DNA of 64,000 bases from an uncultured Alteromonadaceae bacterium (GCA_947494925.1 CANLWS010000010.1:124001-188000), one strand, 5' to 3'. Positions 1 through 9,775 are shown, counted from the first letter of the stretch. Notes: generated from the sequence alone by a model not told the origin. Made by a program: numbers and translations.

Positions 1-88
1 AGTAAGGCGCTAAACCGTCTTTTGAGAGAAAGAAATGTACACTAAACTGAACCAGTTAATTTCAAAAAACACTTAAATCACTTGTATT

Positions 89-1105
89 TTAATGCTGTAA
101 AATACTGAGGAGCCGGTTATAAACGATATGGGTCAGCATTACCGTGTCGTTTCCAGTGGTGTTAGTAAACTGAATTACGACTGTGTCAATATCGCGATGA
201 TAACGGGCAATACTCGAATATCCCAGCACCCAGCCTGTATGCTCATATTCATAAATTGAACTGTAAATTTCCTGTTCTTGCTCGTTAAGTAAGGTTCCAT
301 CATTCAGCGCCCGTAAAAATCTACCTACATCTTCAGCACTGGCCACATAGCCTTGATCTAAACCTTTTAAATCTTCTTCATAGCCAATGTAATAGCCACT
401 CATCAACTCCTCAGGATTGACTTCATGGATTGAGAAAAAGGTACGGGTCAGACCTAAAGGAGCCAATATGGCTTCCTTGATATATTGTGTATAACTATAA
501 CCCAGTGTCTGAGTCATGATTTTCTGAAGTAGCAGGTAGTTTGTATTGGAGTAAGCATAGTCTGTATCGGGCTCGAAATCTGCAGATTTGTCCAGGACCA
601 TTTCTAACACATCAAGTGAAGAGTCAGCCCAGTCGAACTCCCGCTGGTCTGTAAAATTAGGAATCCCGCTTCGATGTTTTACCATCATACGCAAGGTTAT
701 TTGATCGGAATATTCAATCCTTTCACTTAATGCTGGCAAATAGTGGGCTAAGGTTCCATCAAGGTTTAACTTCCCATCAGCCACCAGCTTCGCCACAGCT
801 GACGCTTCATATAGCTTAGCGATACTGGCAATCTTAAAAAGAGCTTCTGGGTAGGCAGGAATCTTACTTTTCCTATCATGCCAGCCACCAGCATACAACT
901 CGGGAGCATGACCCGATTTGTGAATGTAAACAATAATACCATCCAAATCTTGCGAGATGGCCTCTTCCACTTGCTTCTCAATTGTAGGTGGAAGGCGAGT
1001 GAAATAGTAAAGTGCGAACTCCCAAGGCGCAAAAATATAAATGCTGGTCGTTGTTAGTGTGACTGCCAAGGTGAGCTTGAGTATTATTTTGTTCCATTTT
1101 TTCAT
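89..1105 (-). CDS. Serine hydrolase, class C beta-lactamase family, membrane-anchored or secreted
   Basis: The 338-residue protein has an N-terminal hydrophobic segment (about residues 8-27) that would export or anchor it. The SxxK nucleophile motif of the beta-lactamase/penicillin-binding family is SIAK with Ser94 and Lys97. A YSN motif follows near residue 185, and an HTG triplet near the C-terminus stands in for the usual KTG-like motif. These are the three active-site elements of the Pfam Beta-lactamase (PF00144) family, which includes esterases, D-amino-acid peptidases and carboxypeptidases, so the substrate cannot be predicted. It is followed 23 bp upstream by a SnoaL-like gene on the same strand. 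It is one of three unrelated-looking family members in this window. Confidence 0.85.
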   Translation of the reverse strand: MKKWNKIILKLTLAVTLTTTSIYIFAPWEFALYYFTRLPPTIEKQVEEAISQDLDGIIVYIHKSGHAPELYAGGWHDRKSKIPAYPEALFKIASIAKLYEASAVAKLVADGKLNLDGTLAHYLPALSERIEYSDQITLRMMVKHRSGIPNFTDQREFDWADSSLDVLEMVLDKSADFEPDTDYAYSNTNYLLLQKIMTQTLGYSYTQYIKEAILAPLGLTRTFFSIHEVNPEELMSGYYIGYEEDLKGLDQGYVASAEDVGRFLRALNDGTLLNEQEQEIYSSIYEYEHTGWVLGYSSIARYHRDIDTVVIQFTNTTGNDTVMLTHIVYNRLLSILQH

Positions 1106-1128
1106 TTTTTATTCCCATCCGACAGCAG

Positions 1129-1890
1129 TCAAAATTTACCATTGGTATTTTTCCACTCGCTAACCGGTGGTATGGCTTCAATGGTATCCCAATGTTCTAC
1201 CAGCTTATTCTCTTCGACCCGAAATAAATCATAAAAAGCACAATGAACTCCATCCAGATACCCCTCACTTATACTCAATACAAAGTTTCCGTCGGCCAAT
1301 ACTTTATGTAACTTGTGGTACTGGATCATTAACCCAGATACTGACTCCGCACACAAAGCATCACGCAGCGCGTCAATGCCATCAGCGATAACCGGACTGT
1401 GTTGAATGAAGCTGTCGGCTGCGACAAATTCTTCGAGACGATCTGTTTGATGTTCGATCAATACACCTTCGACAAATTGCCTGACCAACTGCCGGTTTGC
1501 TTCTGTTTTGAGCTTTTCACTAGATTCTCTCTCACCTTCCAGCATTGTCCTACCTGAGGAGTTCGGACCTTTCATCGGTTGAATGTTGTCCCAATGCTCA
1601 ACGGCATAACCTCCTTCAAAACGAAATACTTCAAATGCGACCTTAGTGTTTGAAAAGTCGTATTCCATGTGGGCAAACACATAATCTGAGTCTTCGAACG
1701 CTCTGACCATAGTGACTTTGGGATCAGATTTTGAAAGGCTGGCAAAGAGTTTGGCCAAACCTGCATTGCCTTCCTGTGTGTGTGGATTATGTTGAATATA
1801 CACGTCTTCGTTCACTACCAGGGCTGCATCCGGATCACCGGTTTCGATGCCTTTTAATAATCTGTGAATTTTTTGTTTATTGGTTGGCAT
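1129..1890 (-). CDS. Tandem SnoaL/NTF2-like protein
   Basis: This 253-residue protein has no signal peptide. It consists of two NTF2/SnoaL-like halves, about residues 1-110 and 135-250. Both halves carry the same signatures: an IQH motif in the first third (YIQHNP and FIQHSP) and a VEHWD motif near the end followed by I(Q/E)A/P residues. SnoaL folds are small cone-shaped barrels used by polyketide cyclases, isomerases and many uncharacterised proteins. The internal duplication probably forms a pseudo-dimer in one chain. No catalytic function can be assigned. It may be co-transcribed with the downstream serine hydrolase. Confidence 0.75.
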   Translation of the reverse strand: MPTNKQKIHRLLKGIETGDPDAALVVNEDVYIQHNPHTQEGNAGLAKLFASLSKSDPKVTMVRAFEDSDYVFAHMEYDFSNTKVAFEVFRFEGGYAVEHWDNIQPMKGPNSSGRTMLEGERESSEKLKTEANRQLVRQFVEGVLIEHQTDRLEEFVAADSFIQHSPVIADGIDALRDALCAESVSGLMIQYHKLHKVLADGNFVLSISEGYLDGVHCAFYDLFRVEENKLVEHWDTIEAIPPVSEWKNTNGKF

Positions 1891-1987
1891 GTAAACCCCT
1901 GTTCAGCAAAGGTGCTTATCACGATATTAGGCGGTGTTGAAAACAATAGTCGAAAAGCGGGCAGATATCCTGATGTCTGCAAATATT

Positions 1988-2803
1988 TTAGCTATTTTTA
2001 ACCGCCTGCCAGGCAGCTTCCATCTCGTCCAGACTGGCTTCTGACAGATTTTGATATTTATCATTAATGATGGACTCGACCTTCCTGAAGCGGCTTTCAA
2101 ATTTTTTATTGGCTTTACGTAACGCTGTTTCAGGGTCAACGTTCAGGTGACGAGACAAGTTAACAACCGCAAATAGCAAATCTCCGATTTCTTCTTCAAC
2201 CGCAATTTGATTAATTTCATCACCGTTGACTTCATCCAACACTTCCTGAATTTCTTCCTTGATTTTATCCACCACTGGCGGAAGCTCAGTCCAGTCAAAG
2301 CCAACCTTGGCGCATTTCTTTTGTAATTTATTCGCACGCATCAAAGGTGCCATGCCCACCGGTATGTTGGCCAGAATGCTGTTATCCGAATCCATGCCTT
2401 TGGCAGCTATTTCGGCCTGTTTCGAAGCTTCCCAGTTAGCCGTTAGTTCAGCCTCGGTGTGATCTTTTTGCTCCAGGAAAACGTGGGGATGACGCTGGAT
2501 CATTTTGTCGGCTATCACTTTCGCAATGGCCTCAAAATCGAAGTTTTCCTGCTCTTTTCCTAATTGCGCATAAAACACTACCTGAAAAAGCAGATCACCC
2601 AGCTCATCTTTCACTGAATCCATATCGCCATTTTCAATGGCGTCCGCGACTTCATAAGCTTCTTCAATGGTGTAAGACACAATTGTTTCAAAGCTTTGGC
2701 TTTTATCCCAAGGGCAGCCAGAATCCGGGTCACGTAGTTTTACCATGACGTCCAGCAACCTGTGCAATTCAGGATAATCCGCTGAACCATGTTGCAGTTT
2801 CAT
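1988..2803 (-). CDS. mazG: Nucleoside triphosphate pyrophosphohydrolase MazG
   Basis: MazG hydrolyses (d)NTPs to monophosphates plus pyrophosphate and, in E. coli, moderates the response to amino-acid starvation. The 271 residues match the normal two-domain length. Each MazG repeat shows the metal-binding helices: EEAYEVADAIE followed by ELGDLLFQVVF in the first, and KEEIQEV followed by EIGDLLFAVVNL in the second. The N-terminal GCPWD motif is also present. The gene lies 3 bp downstream of relA on the same strand, the arrangement known from E. coli, which supports the assignment and co-transcription with the ppGpp synthetase. Confidence 0.97.
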   Translation of the reverse strand: MKLQHGSADYPELHRLLDVMVKLRDPDSGCPWDKSQSFETIVSYTIEEAYEVADAIENGDMDSVKDELGDLLFQVVFYAQLGKEQENFDFEAIAKVIADKMIQRHPHVFLEQKDHTEAELTANWEASKQAEIAAKGMDSDNSILANIPVGMAPLMRANKLQKKCAKVGFDWTELPPVVDKIKEEIQEVLDEVNGDEINQIAVEEEIGDLLFAVVNLSRHLNVDPETALRKANKKFESRFRKVESIINDKYQNLSEASLDEMEAAWQAVKNS

Positions 2804-2806
2804 AAT

Positions 2807-4960
2807 TTAATCCTGTCTGACCACATCTGAAACTCCTTTCAACCGCTGCAGTTTGGTAATGGCCCGAGACAGACTGTTAAGGTCTTTGACCTCGAGTGAT
2901 AGTTTAATTTTGGCCGTGTGGTCTTTGGTATTGCTCAGACTATTGACCCCCAACAGGCCAATTTTATCATTTGCCAGTACTGTAGTGATATCGCGCAAAA
3001 TGCCGTCCCGGTCAGCACCGTAAACTTCCAGGTCCGCCTGAAATCCACCACTGAGTTCACTGGCCCAATTTACGTCAATAAGTCGTTCCGGATGCTGTTC
3101 AATAAGGTGATGTAATTGTTCACAATTGTCTCTATGTACACTTACTCCTCGACCCTGGGTGATATATCCTTGAATGGGGTCACCGGGCAGAGGCTGGCAA
3201 CATTTTGCTATATTACTTAGCAGGTTCCCTACTCCTTCAACCACCACACTATCGTTTTTCCCTTTGCTGCTTGAAGGCTTTCTGGCTCTGATCCGTGGGT
3301 CCATTTCAGGTGGTGGGGCATTAAGTTGCTGCAAATAATTCACAACCTGCATAATCCGCACATCACCGCCGCCAATAGCGGCGTACAAGTCATCCATAGT
3401 CTGCAGATTAAAACGCTCCATCGCTTTACCAGCTTCTTTGAGTGGCAAATTCACTTTGGTAAGTTCTGATTCGAGCATATCCTTGCCGGCCTGGAGGTTT
3501 TTAGCCTTGTCTTGCTTTTTAAACCAGGTATGGATTTTAGCCCTGGCCCTTGATGAATGAACGTATCCTAGTCCGGGGTGCATCCAGTCGCGACTAGGGT
3601 TTAGGTTCTTGCCTGTCAGCACTTCAACCTGATCGCCGGTTTGAAGCTGGTATGTGAAAGGCACTATGCGACCGGACACTTTTGCACCAATACAACGATG
3701 CCCGACATTACTATGCACATAATAAGCAAAGTCTAAAGGAGTTGAGCCTAATGGCAGGTCTACTACGTCGCCTTTTGGGGTGAAGACATACACTCTGTCG
3801 TCGAACACCTGACTGCGCAATTCTTCAACAATATCACCCGACTCAGCGACTTCTTCCTGCCAAGCAAGAATTTTACGCAGCCAGTTAATTTTGTCTTCAT
3901 AAGAAGAGCGTTCGGTGCTGACCCCTTCTTTGTATTTCCAATGGGCAGCGACACCGAGTTCAGCATCTTGGTGCATTTGTTTGGTACGAATCTGAATCTC
4001 TACCGATTTACCGGCTGGCCCTACCACTACTGTATGAATCGATTGGTAACCATTTGGTTTGGGCGTGGCGATGTAGTCATCAAATTCCAGCGGAATGTGA
4101 GAATAAGTTGCATGCACAACACCTAAGGCTGCATAACAATCTTGCAGCCGATCAGCAATAATGCGCACTGCACGCACATCGAACAACTCATCGAAGCTGA
4201 GGTGTTTCTTCTGCATCTTTTTCCAGATGGAATAAATGTGTTTGGGTCGGCCTTCCACCTCAGCCTGTATATTCGAACCATCCAGATTTCCCTGCAGACT
4301 CGCCACAAACTCCTTGATGTAGGCCTGTCGGTCAGCTCGACGTTCATCCAATAATCCGGCAATTTGTTTGTAAGTATCAGGGTGCAGGTACCGGAATGAC
4401 ATGTCCTCCAGTTCCCACTTGAGTTGACCAATGCCCAGACGGTTGGCTAAAGGTGCATAGATGTTTGCACATTCCCTGGCCACCAGAACTCGTGTTTCTT
4501 CATCTTCATCTTTGACTTTCTGGAGTGCACAGATGCGCTCCGCAAGCTTGATCAATACCGCCCTGACGTCTTCAACCATGGCCAATAACATACGACGAAT
4601 ATTGTCTATCTGTGCTTCATCAGTTTTTGCACCAGAACGTGCATTAAGGGATTTGATTGCATCCATTCGGCGCACACCACACACCAGCTTTTGAATGCCT
4701 TCGCCAAACTCTTCGCCTATATCTTCGTCGCTCAACTCATGCAGCTGGCAATAAGGGTAGACAAGGGATGCCTGCAAGGTTTCATCATCCATGTTTAACT
4801 CGTGCAGAATTTCAACCATCTCCTGTCCCACCAGCAAAATCTCTGGCGTATCGGAAATATCCCGCAACTTTTGTTTGGTCGTGTCTTTAAGGGGCAAGCT
4901 TTGCAGCCAATCATCAAATGACGGTCGCTCAGGCTTATGAACCTTACGAATAGAAACCAT
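2807..4960 (-). CDS. relA: GTP pyrophosphokinase RelA
   Basis: RelA makes (p)ppGpp from GTP/GDP and ATP when uncharged tRNA enters the ribosome. The 717 residues show the standard order: an HD region at about 30-190 that lacks the intact HD metal motif, as in synthetase-only RelA; the synthetase domain with the EFDDYIATPKPNGYQS stretch around 295-310; a TGS domain (VFTPKGDVVDLP) near 395; and a C-terminal region with the zinc-finger-like cysteines (AKCCQPLPGD) and an ACT domain ending at the C-terminus. The missing HD residues and the EFDD motif argue for RelA over the bifunctional SpoT. It lies between rlmD and mazG. Confidence 0.97.
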   Translation of the reverse strand: MVSIRKVHKPERPSFDDWLQSLPLKDTTKQKLRDISDTPEILLVGQEMVEILHELNMDDETLQASLVYPYCQLHELSDEDIGEEFGEGIQKLVCGVRRMDAIKSLNARSGAKTDEAQIDNIRRMLLAMVEDVRAVLIKLAERICALQKVKDEDEETRVLVARECANIYAPLANRLGIGQLKWELEDMSFRYLHPDTYKQIAGLLDERRADRQAYIKEFVASLQGNLDGSNIQAEVEGRPKHIYSIWKKMQKKHLSFDELFDVRAVRIIADRLQDCYAALGVVHATYSHIPLEFDDYIATPKPNGYQSIHTVVVGPAGKSVEIQIRTKQMHQDAELGVAAHWKYKEGVSTERSSYEDKINWLRKILAWQEEVAESGDIVEELRSQVFDDRVYVFTPKGDVVDLPLGSTPLDFAYYVHSNVGHRCIGAKVSGRIVPFTYQLQTGDQVEVLTGKNLNPSRDWMHPGLGYVHSSRARAKIHTWFKKQDKAKNLQAGKDMLESELTKVNLPLKEAGKAMERFNLQTMDDLYAAIGGGDVRIMQVVNYLQQLNAPPPEMDPRIRARKPSSSKGKNDSVVVEGVGNLLSNIAKCCQPLPGDPIQGYITQGRGVSVHRDNCEQLHHLIEQHPERLIDVNWASELSGGFQADLEVYGADRDGILRDITTVLANDKIGLLGVNSLSNTKDHTAKIKLSLEVKDLNSLSRAITKLQRLKGVSDVVRQD

Positions 4961-4982
4961 GATTCAAGTCCATGTGTGAAAC

Positions 4983-6320
4983 TTAGCTTTTTAGAGGCAC
5001 AAACAGTGCCATCAATTCAGTGTGTGTTGTATTGGGAAACATATCCATCAATGAAATTTTTTCCAGGCGATATTTGTAAGTATTTAATAATTTCGCATCC
5101 CTTACAAACGTGGCAGGGTTACAGGATACATAAAGTATATGTGAAGGTGACAAAGCCGCGACTTGCGGAATAACAGCCTGAGCGCCTTCCCTTGATGGAT
5201 CAAGTAACACTTTACAGCCTTTAACAGCTCCAAGCTTCTGCAATATATCAGCTTCTGTCAGATCGCCGGTAACAAAACGGCAATTAGCAATGCCATTTAT
5301 TTGTGCATTCTGCTCAGCACGTTGCACCATTTTGGCCACACCTTCTATGGCAAGAACAGAATGACAGCGCGCTGCAACCGGCAGGCTGAAGTTGCCCAGA
5401 CCACAAAACAAATCCACAACATGATCATTATCACTTAGAGCTAACCATGAAATTGCCTGTTCAATCATCTGTAAATTAACCTGGTGGTTAACCTGAATGA
5501 AATCATCTGGTTGCACACTCAATGACAGCTCAGAAGAGATACAGATATTCAGCTCTCTGAGATCATCACTTAAGCGTTCGGTTTTTCCCTGTGATGATTC
5601 CAGCTGAACCTGGCAATTCTGGCTGGTAGCAAAGTCAAGCATGTTTAGACGGTCATTTTTGCCTAAAGGCTTAATCAGGCGAAAGCTCACCAGAGTGACA
5701 GATTGCCCCCTGAGCAGCACTATATGACCGATGGATTGCGGGCTATCCAGACCATTGACAAGCTCATTAATTGGCGCGATCAATGCGGCTAGCTCAGGCA
5801 CAAGTACCTGACACTCTTTTACGTCGATAACCTTATTGGAATGTTGGCCCCGAAAACCAATTCTCACATCTTTCTTATTGCGTGCATCTATCGCCAGGCG
5901 GCATTTACGCCTGTACCCAACTGAGCTGCTGGCAATATCCTCATGCCAGTCAAGAGATTGTATATCCAGGGAACGCGTTAATAGCGTGTCGATAGCAGCA
6001 CGTTTAAAACCACGCATATCTTGTGGTTGAACATGTTGTGTCTGGCAGCCGCCACATTGTTCAAAATACCGGCAAAATGGCTGTATTCGGGCGTCCGCAG
6101 GTTTTGATATTTTCTTCGCAGTACCTTGCCAGAAGTTGTTTTTCTGAGATGTGACTTCCAGTTCAACCTGTTCGCCAGGCAAACCTCCCTGAACAAAGAG
6201 TAGGGGCTTGTGCGTTCTGCAAACACCTTGCCCCAGATAGTCAACATCATCAATGACAACTGAGGTGCGTTGCAATAAAGGTGTTTTAGCCTTGGGGCGT
6301 GGTTTGAAAATCTGAGCCAT
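4983..6320 (-). CDS. rlmD: 23S rRNA (uracil-1939-C5)-methyltransferase RlmD
   Basis: RlmD (RumA) methylates U1939 of 23S rRNA using SAM. The 445-residue protein starts with a TRAM domain (about 15-75). It then has the cysteine cluster CRYFEQCGGC that binds a [4Fe-4S] cluster, and a C-terminal class I methyltransferase domain with the SAM motif (DLFCGLGNFSLP), DPSREG and the catalytic-cysteine motif SCNP near residue 400. The gene is 22 bp upstream of relA, an arrangement shared with many gammaproteobacteria, and 9 bp downstream of acpS. Confidence 0.96.
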   Translation of the reverse strand: MAQIFKPRPKAKTPLLQRTSVVIDDVDYLGQGVCRTHKPLLFVQGGLPGEQVELEVTSQKNNFWQGTAKKISKPADARIQPFCRYFEQCGGCQTQHVQPQDMRGFKRAAIDTLLTRSLDIQSLDWHEDIASSSVGYRRKCRLAIDARNKKDVRIGFRGQHSNKVIDVKECQVLVPELAALIAPINELVNGLDSPQSIGHIVLLRGQSVTLVSFRLIKPLGKNDRLNMLDFATSQNCQVQLESSQGKTERLSDDLRELNICISSELSLSVQPDDFIQVNHQVNLQMIEQAISWLALSDNDHVVDLFCGLGNFSLPVAARCHSVLAIEGVAKMVQRAEQNAQINGIANCRFVTGDLTEADILQKLGAVKGCKVLLDPSREGAQAVIPQVAALSPSHILYVSCNPATFVRDAKLLNTYKYRLEKISLMDMFPNTTHTELMALFVPLKS

Positions 6321-6329
6321 CTTGAACTG

Positions 6330-6710
6330 TTACCTTTGTTCCAATACAACGGTCGCGACGGCATAATGTTGCTCATCAGAAATCGACACGAAACTCTGGG
6401 TAATACCTCGTTGTTTACATAAATCGGCGAAATGCCCGTTAAATTCTAAGACGGGCTGACCAGATTCAAGGTTTTGTACTTCCACGTGTTGCCAACTGAT
6501 CCCGTTACCTATTCCTATACCAATAGCCTTAACCGCTGCTTCTTTGGCAGCAAAGCGTTTAGCCAGATAACGAGCCGGATGCAGGTGTTTTTCAAAAATA
6601 CTGAATTCCTTCTCGGTTAACACCCGTTTGGCTAATTTATCTGATTTGGCCAGCTGCTTTTCCAATCGGGCTATTTCGATGATGTCAGTGCCCAAGCCTG
6701 CAATAGCCAC
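6330..6710 (-). CDS. acpS: Holo-[acyl-carrier-protein] synthase
   Basis: AcpS transfers the 4'-phosphopantetheine arm from CoA to apo-ACP, activating fatty-acid synthesis. The 126 residues are the usual size. The metal-binding motif GLGTDIIEI lies at the N-terminus and the second signature, KRFAAKEAAVKAIG, near residue 57. The start codon is GTG (6708-6710). Only 2 bp separate it from pdxJ upstream, so it is translationally close-coupled, as in the conserved recO-pdxJ-acpS cluster of enterics. Confidence 0.97.
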   Translation of the reverse strand: MAIAGLGTDIIEIARLEKQLAKSDKLAKRVLTEKEFSIFEKHLHPARYLAKRFAAKEAAVKAIGIGIGNGISWQHVEVQNLESGQPVLEFNGHFADLCKQRGITQSFVSISDEQHYAVATVVLEQR

Positions 6711-6712
6711 TG

Positions 6713-7444
6713 TTACTGACGCGCTTCTAACATTAGGCGTTTCATATCTGCAACGGCAGTTGGCAGTCCATCAAAAGCGGCACGGGCAACAATAGCGTGG
6801 CCAATGTTTAATTCATAAATCTGAGGAATAGCCGCGACAGGTTTCACATTGTGATAATGCAAGCCGTGACCGGCATTCACTTTGAGACCTTTGTTATGTG
6901 CATATTCGATTCCGTTAATTAATTTCTGCAATTCAGCCTGACGTTGGTCGTCCGTCGTAGCTTCTGCATATTGTCCTGTATGAATTTCGATAAAAGGAGC
7001 ACCCGATTCGATAGCGGCATCAATTTGTGAAGTGTCAGCATCAATGAACAGCGACACTGTGATGCCTTCAGAAGCTAACCGCCCACAAGCTGTGCGAATC
7101 TTGTCAAAGTTCCCTACCACATCTAATCCACCTTCGGTGGTGAGCTCTTCACGCTTTTCGGGCACCAGACAACAAAACTCGGGTTTTGTCTGTATCGCAA
7201 TAACCAGCATTTCTTCGGTCACTGCCATCTCCAGGTTCAGGCGCGAGTTTATTGTCTGTTTCAGCAATTTTACATCACGATCTTTAATGTGCCTGCGATC
7301 TTCACGGAGATGCACAGTGATGCCGTCGGCACCTGCACGCTCGGCAATATCCGCTGCATGCACGGGATCAGGATAATGTGTTCCTCGTGCATTTCTGATA
7401 GTTGCGATGTGATCTATATTCACACCTAACAAAATATCCTTCAT
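6713..7444 (-). CDS. pdxJ: Pyridoxine 5'-phosphate synthase
   Basis: PdxJ condenses 1-deoxyxylulose 5-phosphate with 3-amino-2-oxopropyl phosphate to form pyridoxine 5'-phosphate. The 243-residue TIM barrel begins with the family motif [15 protein letters not shown], then [14 protein letters not shown], and ends with the phosphate-binding [10 protein letters not shown] region. The ATG overlaps the recO stop region by 4 bp. pdxA, which makes its other substrate, is encoded in this window at 22745-23725, so both late steps of the DXP-dependent B6 pathway are present. Confidence 0.97.
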   Translation of the reverse strand: MKDILLGVNIDHIATIRNARGTHYPDPVHAADIAERAGADGITVHLREDRRHIKDRDVKLLKQTINSRLNLEMAVTEEMLVIAIQTKPEFCCLVPEKREELTTEGGLDVVGNFDKIRTACGRLASEGITVSLFIDADTSQIDAAIESGAPFIEIHTGQYAEATTDDQRQAELQKLINGIEYAHNKGLKVNAGHGLHYHNVKPVAAIPQIYELNIGHAIVARAAFDGLPTAVADMKRLMLEARQ

Positions 7445-8166
7445 TTCATTTGCTCCAACTGCTGAAATAATTCTCTGCTTTTTAACGGTTTACTACCTAG
7501 CAAGGGGTGGAGTGCCATGCGACTTATCATTTTCGCACACTTTAAACTTTCGCTATCCCACTGATTCTGCAACACCTTGTTCAGATCAGCTCCTGCGAAA
7601 CAGTTTCTCGTCTGGTCCGGCGAATCCAGTTTCTGAATTCCGTGTTGCGATAAAAAAGTATAATAAGCTTTAAGATCTAATGCTTCTTCATTTCGCCAAT
7701 CATGGCCCAATTCTACCCGATAGCCCAGTTCATCAAGTAAGTTAAATTCAAACTCTCTCAGCACAGGTTCAATAGACTGTTTGTCAGCTAATCTAACCAG
7801 ACTTGCCAGATATAAATCGTAGAGATTTGAATATGCAACTTCGGGCAACAAAGTACGATTTAACAGCTCATTCAAATACATGGCTGAAAATAACTTATCG
7901 CCGGACAAGGTTAACATCACGCCGGTCGGTTCCAGGCCCGAGAGATTTTTAAGCTCATGTCGCCCCACTAGATTGACAACGAGTTGCTGAAACGGTTGCA
8001 ACAAGCTTTTCTTATCACTTTTTTTACCGCGAACACCTTTGCATACTGCCGAAATTTTGCCCGTTTCACGGGTGAAAAAGTCGACTATATAGCTGGTTTC
8101 GCGATATGCACGACGGTGCAGAACCATCGCATTCATATGACTCAGAGGTTCTCGATATCCAACCAT
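7441..8166 (-). CDS. recO: DNA repair protein RecO
   Basis: RecO works with RecR and RecF to load RecA on SSB-coated single-stranded DNA. The 241-residue protein has the N-terminal OB fold ([22 protein letters not shown], about residues 14-35, and the KGVRGKKS loop) and a helical C-terminal domain. Sequence is more divergent than its neighbours, which is normal for RecO. It overlaps pdxJ by 4 bp and the upstream 93-residue gene by 1 bp, so the three genes are probably one transcript. The usual upstream neighbour era is absent here. Confidence 0.93.
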   Translation of the reverse strand: MVGYREPLSHMNAMVLHRRAYRETSYIVDFFTRETGKISAVCKGVRGKKSDKKSLLQPFQQLVVNLVGRHELKNLSGLEPTGVMLTLSGDKLFSAMYLNELLNRTLLPEVAYSNLYDLYLASLVRLADKQSIEPVLREFEFNLLDELGYRVELGHDWRNEEALDLKAYYTFLSQHGIQKLDSPDQTRNCFAGADLNKVLQNQWDSESLKCAKMISRMALHPLLGSKPLKSRELFQQLEQMK

Positions 8167-8447
8167 CAGGCAACTTTAATTCTGACGACTTTCATCACTT
8201 CAAATTCTACCCCCGCAATTTCTTCTGTTATCGGGTAGTAGGTCAGGTTGACACGCGCCCCTTTTAAATTTTTATAGGCTTTTTTACGACGAAATTTAAA
8301 CGGCACCGAATGACCGTCAACCATAATGGTATTTAGGATCCAGTCACCGTCCTGCCGTTGCACGTGCGAGGTCACACTCAGCATTTCTGAATGGGTCAGA
8401 GATTCATGTTTATCGAGCAATTTATTTAGTTTTGATTTCGCCATCAT
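8166..8447 (-). CDS. Small conserved protein upstream of recO, unknown function
   Basis: This 93-residue protein is basic at the N-terminus (MMAKSKLNKLLDK), has no signal peptide or membrane segment, and looks like a compact beta-rich domain (about residues 22-93). It overlaps recO by one base, which strongly suggests co-expression. I do not recognise a named family. The position is that normally held by the GTPase gene era in enterics. Two adjacent ATG codons (8445-8447 and 8442-8444) could both serve as start. Confidence 0.7.
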   Translation of the reverse strand: MMAKSKLNKLLDKHESLTHSEMLSVTSHVQRQDGDWILNTIMVDGHSVPFKFRRKKAYKNLKGARVNLTYYPITEEIAGVEFEVMKVVRIKVA

Positions 8448-8543
8448 TCAGGCCAAAAGAAAAATCGACAAGTATAATAACATTTGCCAACTCAAAAAGG
8501 AGCCTTTACTCTGCAATGCTTATTGTTACGAAGAGATGATTCT

Positions 8544-9215
8544 GTGCATCAATCCAAAGTATTAGGTTGTTTTATACTCTTATGCACGTTGCTTTTGGGC
8601 GCCTGCGACCAAGCTCCGGTGAAAACTGAATCTATGTTGTTCCGCGAACGAGCCAGCAAAGAAGCTCAGCCTTTTGTGAAAAAAGCGGCCAATTTGTTCA
8701 CCTCTAAAGTGCAGAGTGAGCCAAGGCAGAACATGGATACATTAATAATTATCAAGCATGCGTTAAAAGATGCCCGAGCGGTCTATGACCGTAAAAAAAT
8801 TCAGAATTGGCAAAACCCGCAGTTGGTAACCCTACAAAAACAACTGGACGACATATACCCAGGTCTTGCAGAGCATTCAATAGACTTGCTTTATCAAGCT
8901 GTCGCCCGCACAACCAAGTTGCGTGATAAAGTTGAAATCATCCGTACTCAACCTATAGGTATGTCAGACAATGGGCTTGGCAGTATGCTTGACTCTCTAA
9001 TTAAAGAGTACAGTAATGATATGGATGCATGCTGCCTCGTAGCTCTGGCGCACATCGATGAATTAATGATCGGAAAAGCAGGTACCTATAAAACGTTGAA
9101 CAAGTTGTTGAGACAACTCAACGGCAAGTTGCAAAAAATGTTCGAGGAAAAATCCTATGCTGATGAGCTGCGTAAAGAAATCGCCGCTATTGAAGCAAAG
9201 CTGCAACAAACATAA
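8544..9215 (+). CDS. Putative lipoprotein, helical, unknown function
   Basis: From GTG at 8544 the product is 223 residues with a typical lipoprotein signal (VHQSKVLGCFILLCTLL) and lipobox LGAC, giving a lipidated cysteine at residue 21. A TTG further upstream (8484) is in frame but would put about 40 residues before the lipobox, so the GTG with purine-rich sequence before it is preferred. The mature part is charged and helical with many K/E/Q residues, possibly coiled coil at the end (about 190-220). It is divergent from the recO cluster. I recognise no family. Confidence 0.65.
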   Translation: MHQSKVLGCFILLCTLLLGACDQAPVKTESMLFRERASKEAQPFVKKAANLFTSKVQSEPRQNMDTLIIIKHALKDARAVYDRKKIQNWQNPQLVTLQKQLDDIYPGLAEHSIDLLYQAVARTTKLRDKVEIIRTQPIGMSDNGLGSMLDSLIKEYSNDMDACCLVALAHIDELMIGKAGTYKTLNKLLRQLNGKLQKMFEEKSYADELRKEIAAIEAKLQQT

Positions 9216-9242
9216 CTAAGAATGGTCTATTTAATAGTGTTA

Positions 9243-9737
9243 TCACGTTTTAGGTTTCCAATATCCGATACCGTAAAATAAAGCTACTCCAAGCAATCCG
9301 GAATACAAACAGAATTTATGCAAAGCTTGAACTGATATTATACCGATAAGATCGTTTTGCAGAGTAATCGGAAAAAACGGCTCTACATCAGCGTGCATAA
9401 TACTATCCAGAAATACATGGCTGAAGCAGCCCACAAAGGCACTTGCAAAGCTCACAGTCCAGGAAATATGGATCGGGAAAGAGAAGTCCAAGCGTAGAAT
9501 TTTCAGCCCTAATTCGGATAAATATTTTCCAGTTAACCCCGAGAATATTGCTAGCAGAGAAGCCCCCACATAGGTGTGCGAGAAGCCATGCAGGTGCCCT
9601 TCCCCAGACATCAGTACAATCAGCGGTTGGATATCCATGATTATCTGAGACCAGCCGAATACCATCAAGCTGAAACTCCCCTGGAGCAAAGCCTTTATCA
9701 TCAATCCAGGACCCATATGGAAGGGTGTAAATGGCAT
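9243..9737 (-). CDS. Membrane protein of the YdjM/DUF457-like metal-dependent hydrolase group
   Basis: This 164-residue protein has about four hydrophobic segments. It begins MPFTPFHMGPG and contains histidine-rich loops (GEGHLHGFSHTY near residue 50, FSHVFLDSIMHAD near 110). Histidines and aspartates at these positions are typical of the YdjM-like inner-membrane proteins annotated as metal-dependent hydrolases. The hydrolase activity is inferred from the family label only. It is read against the upstream lipoprotein gene, with 27 bp between the two stops. Confidence 0.6.
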   Translation of the reverse strand: MPFTPFHMGPGLMIKALLQGSFSLMVFGWSQIIMDIQPLIVLMSGEGHLHGFSHTYVGASLLAIFSGLTGKYLSELGLKILRLDFSFPIHISWTVSFASAFVGCFSHVFLDSIMHADVEPFFPITLQNDLIGIISVQALHKFCLYSGLLGVALFYGIGYWKPKT

Positions 9738-9775
9738 AGTTTTACCTAACTGGTGTCAAAATCGTGAGAGCTTAC

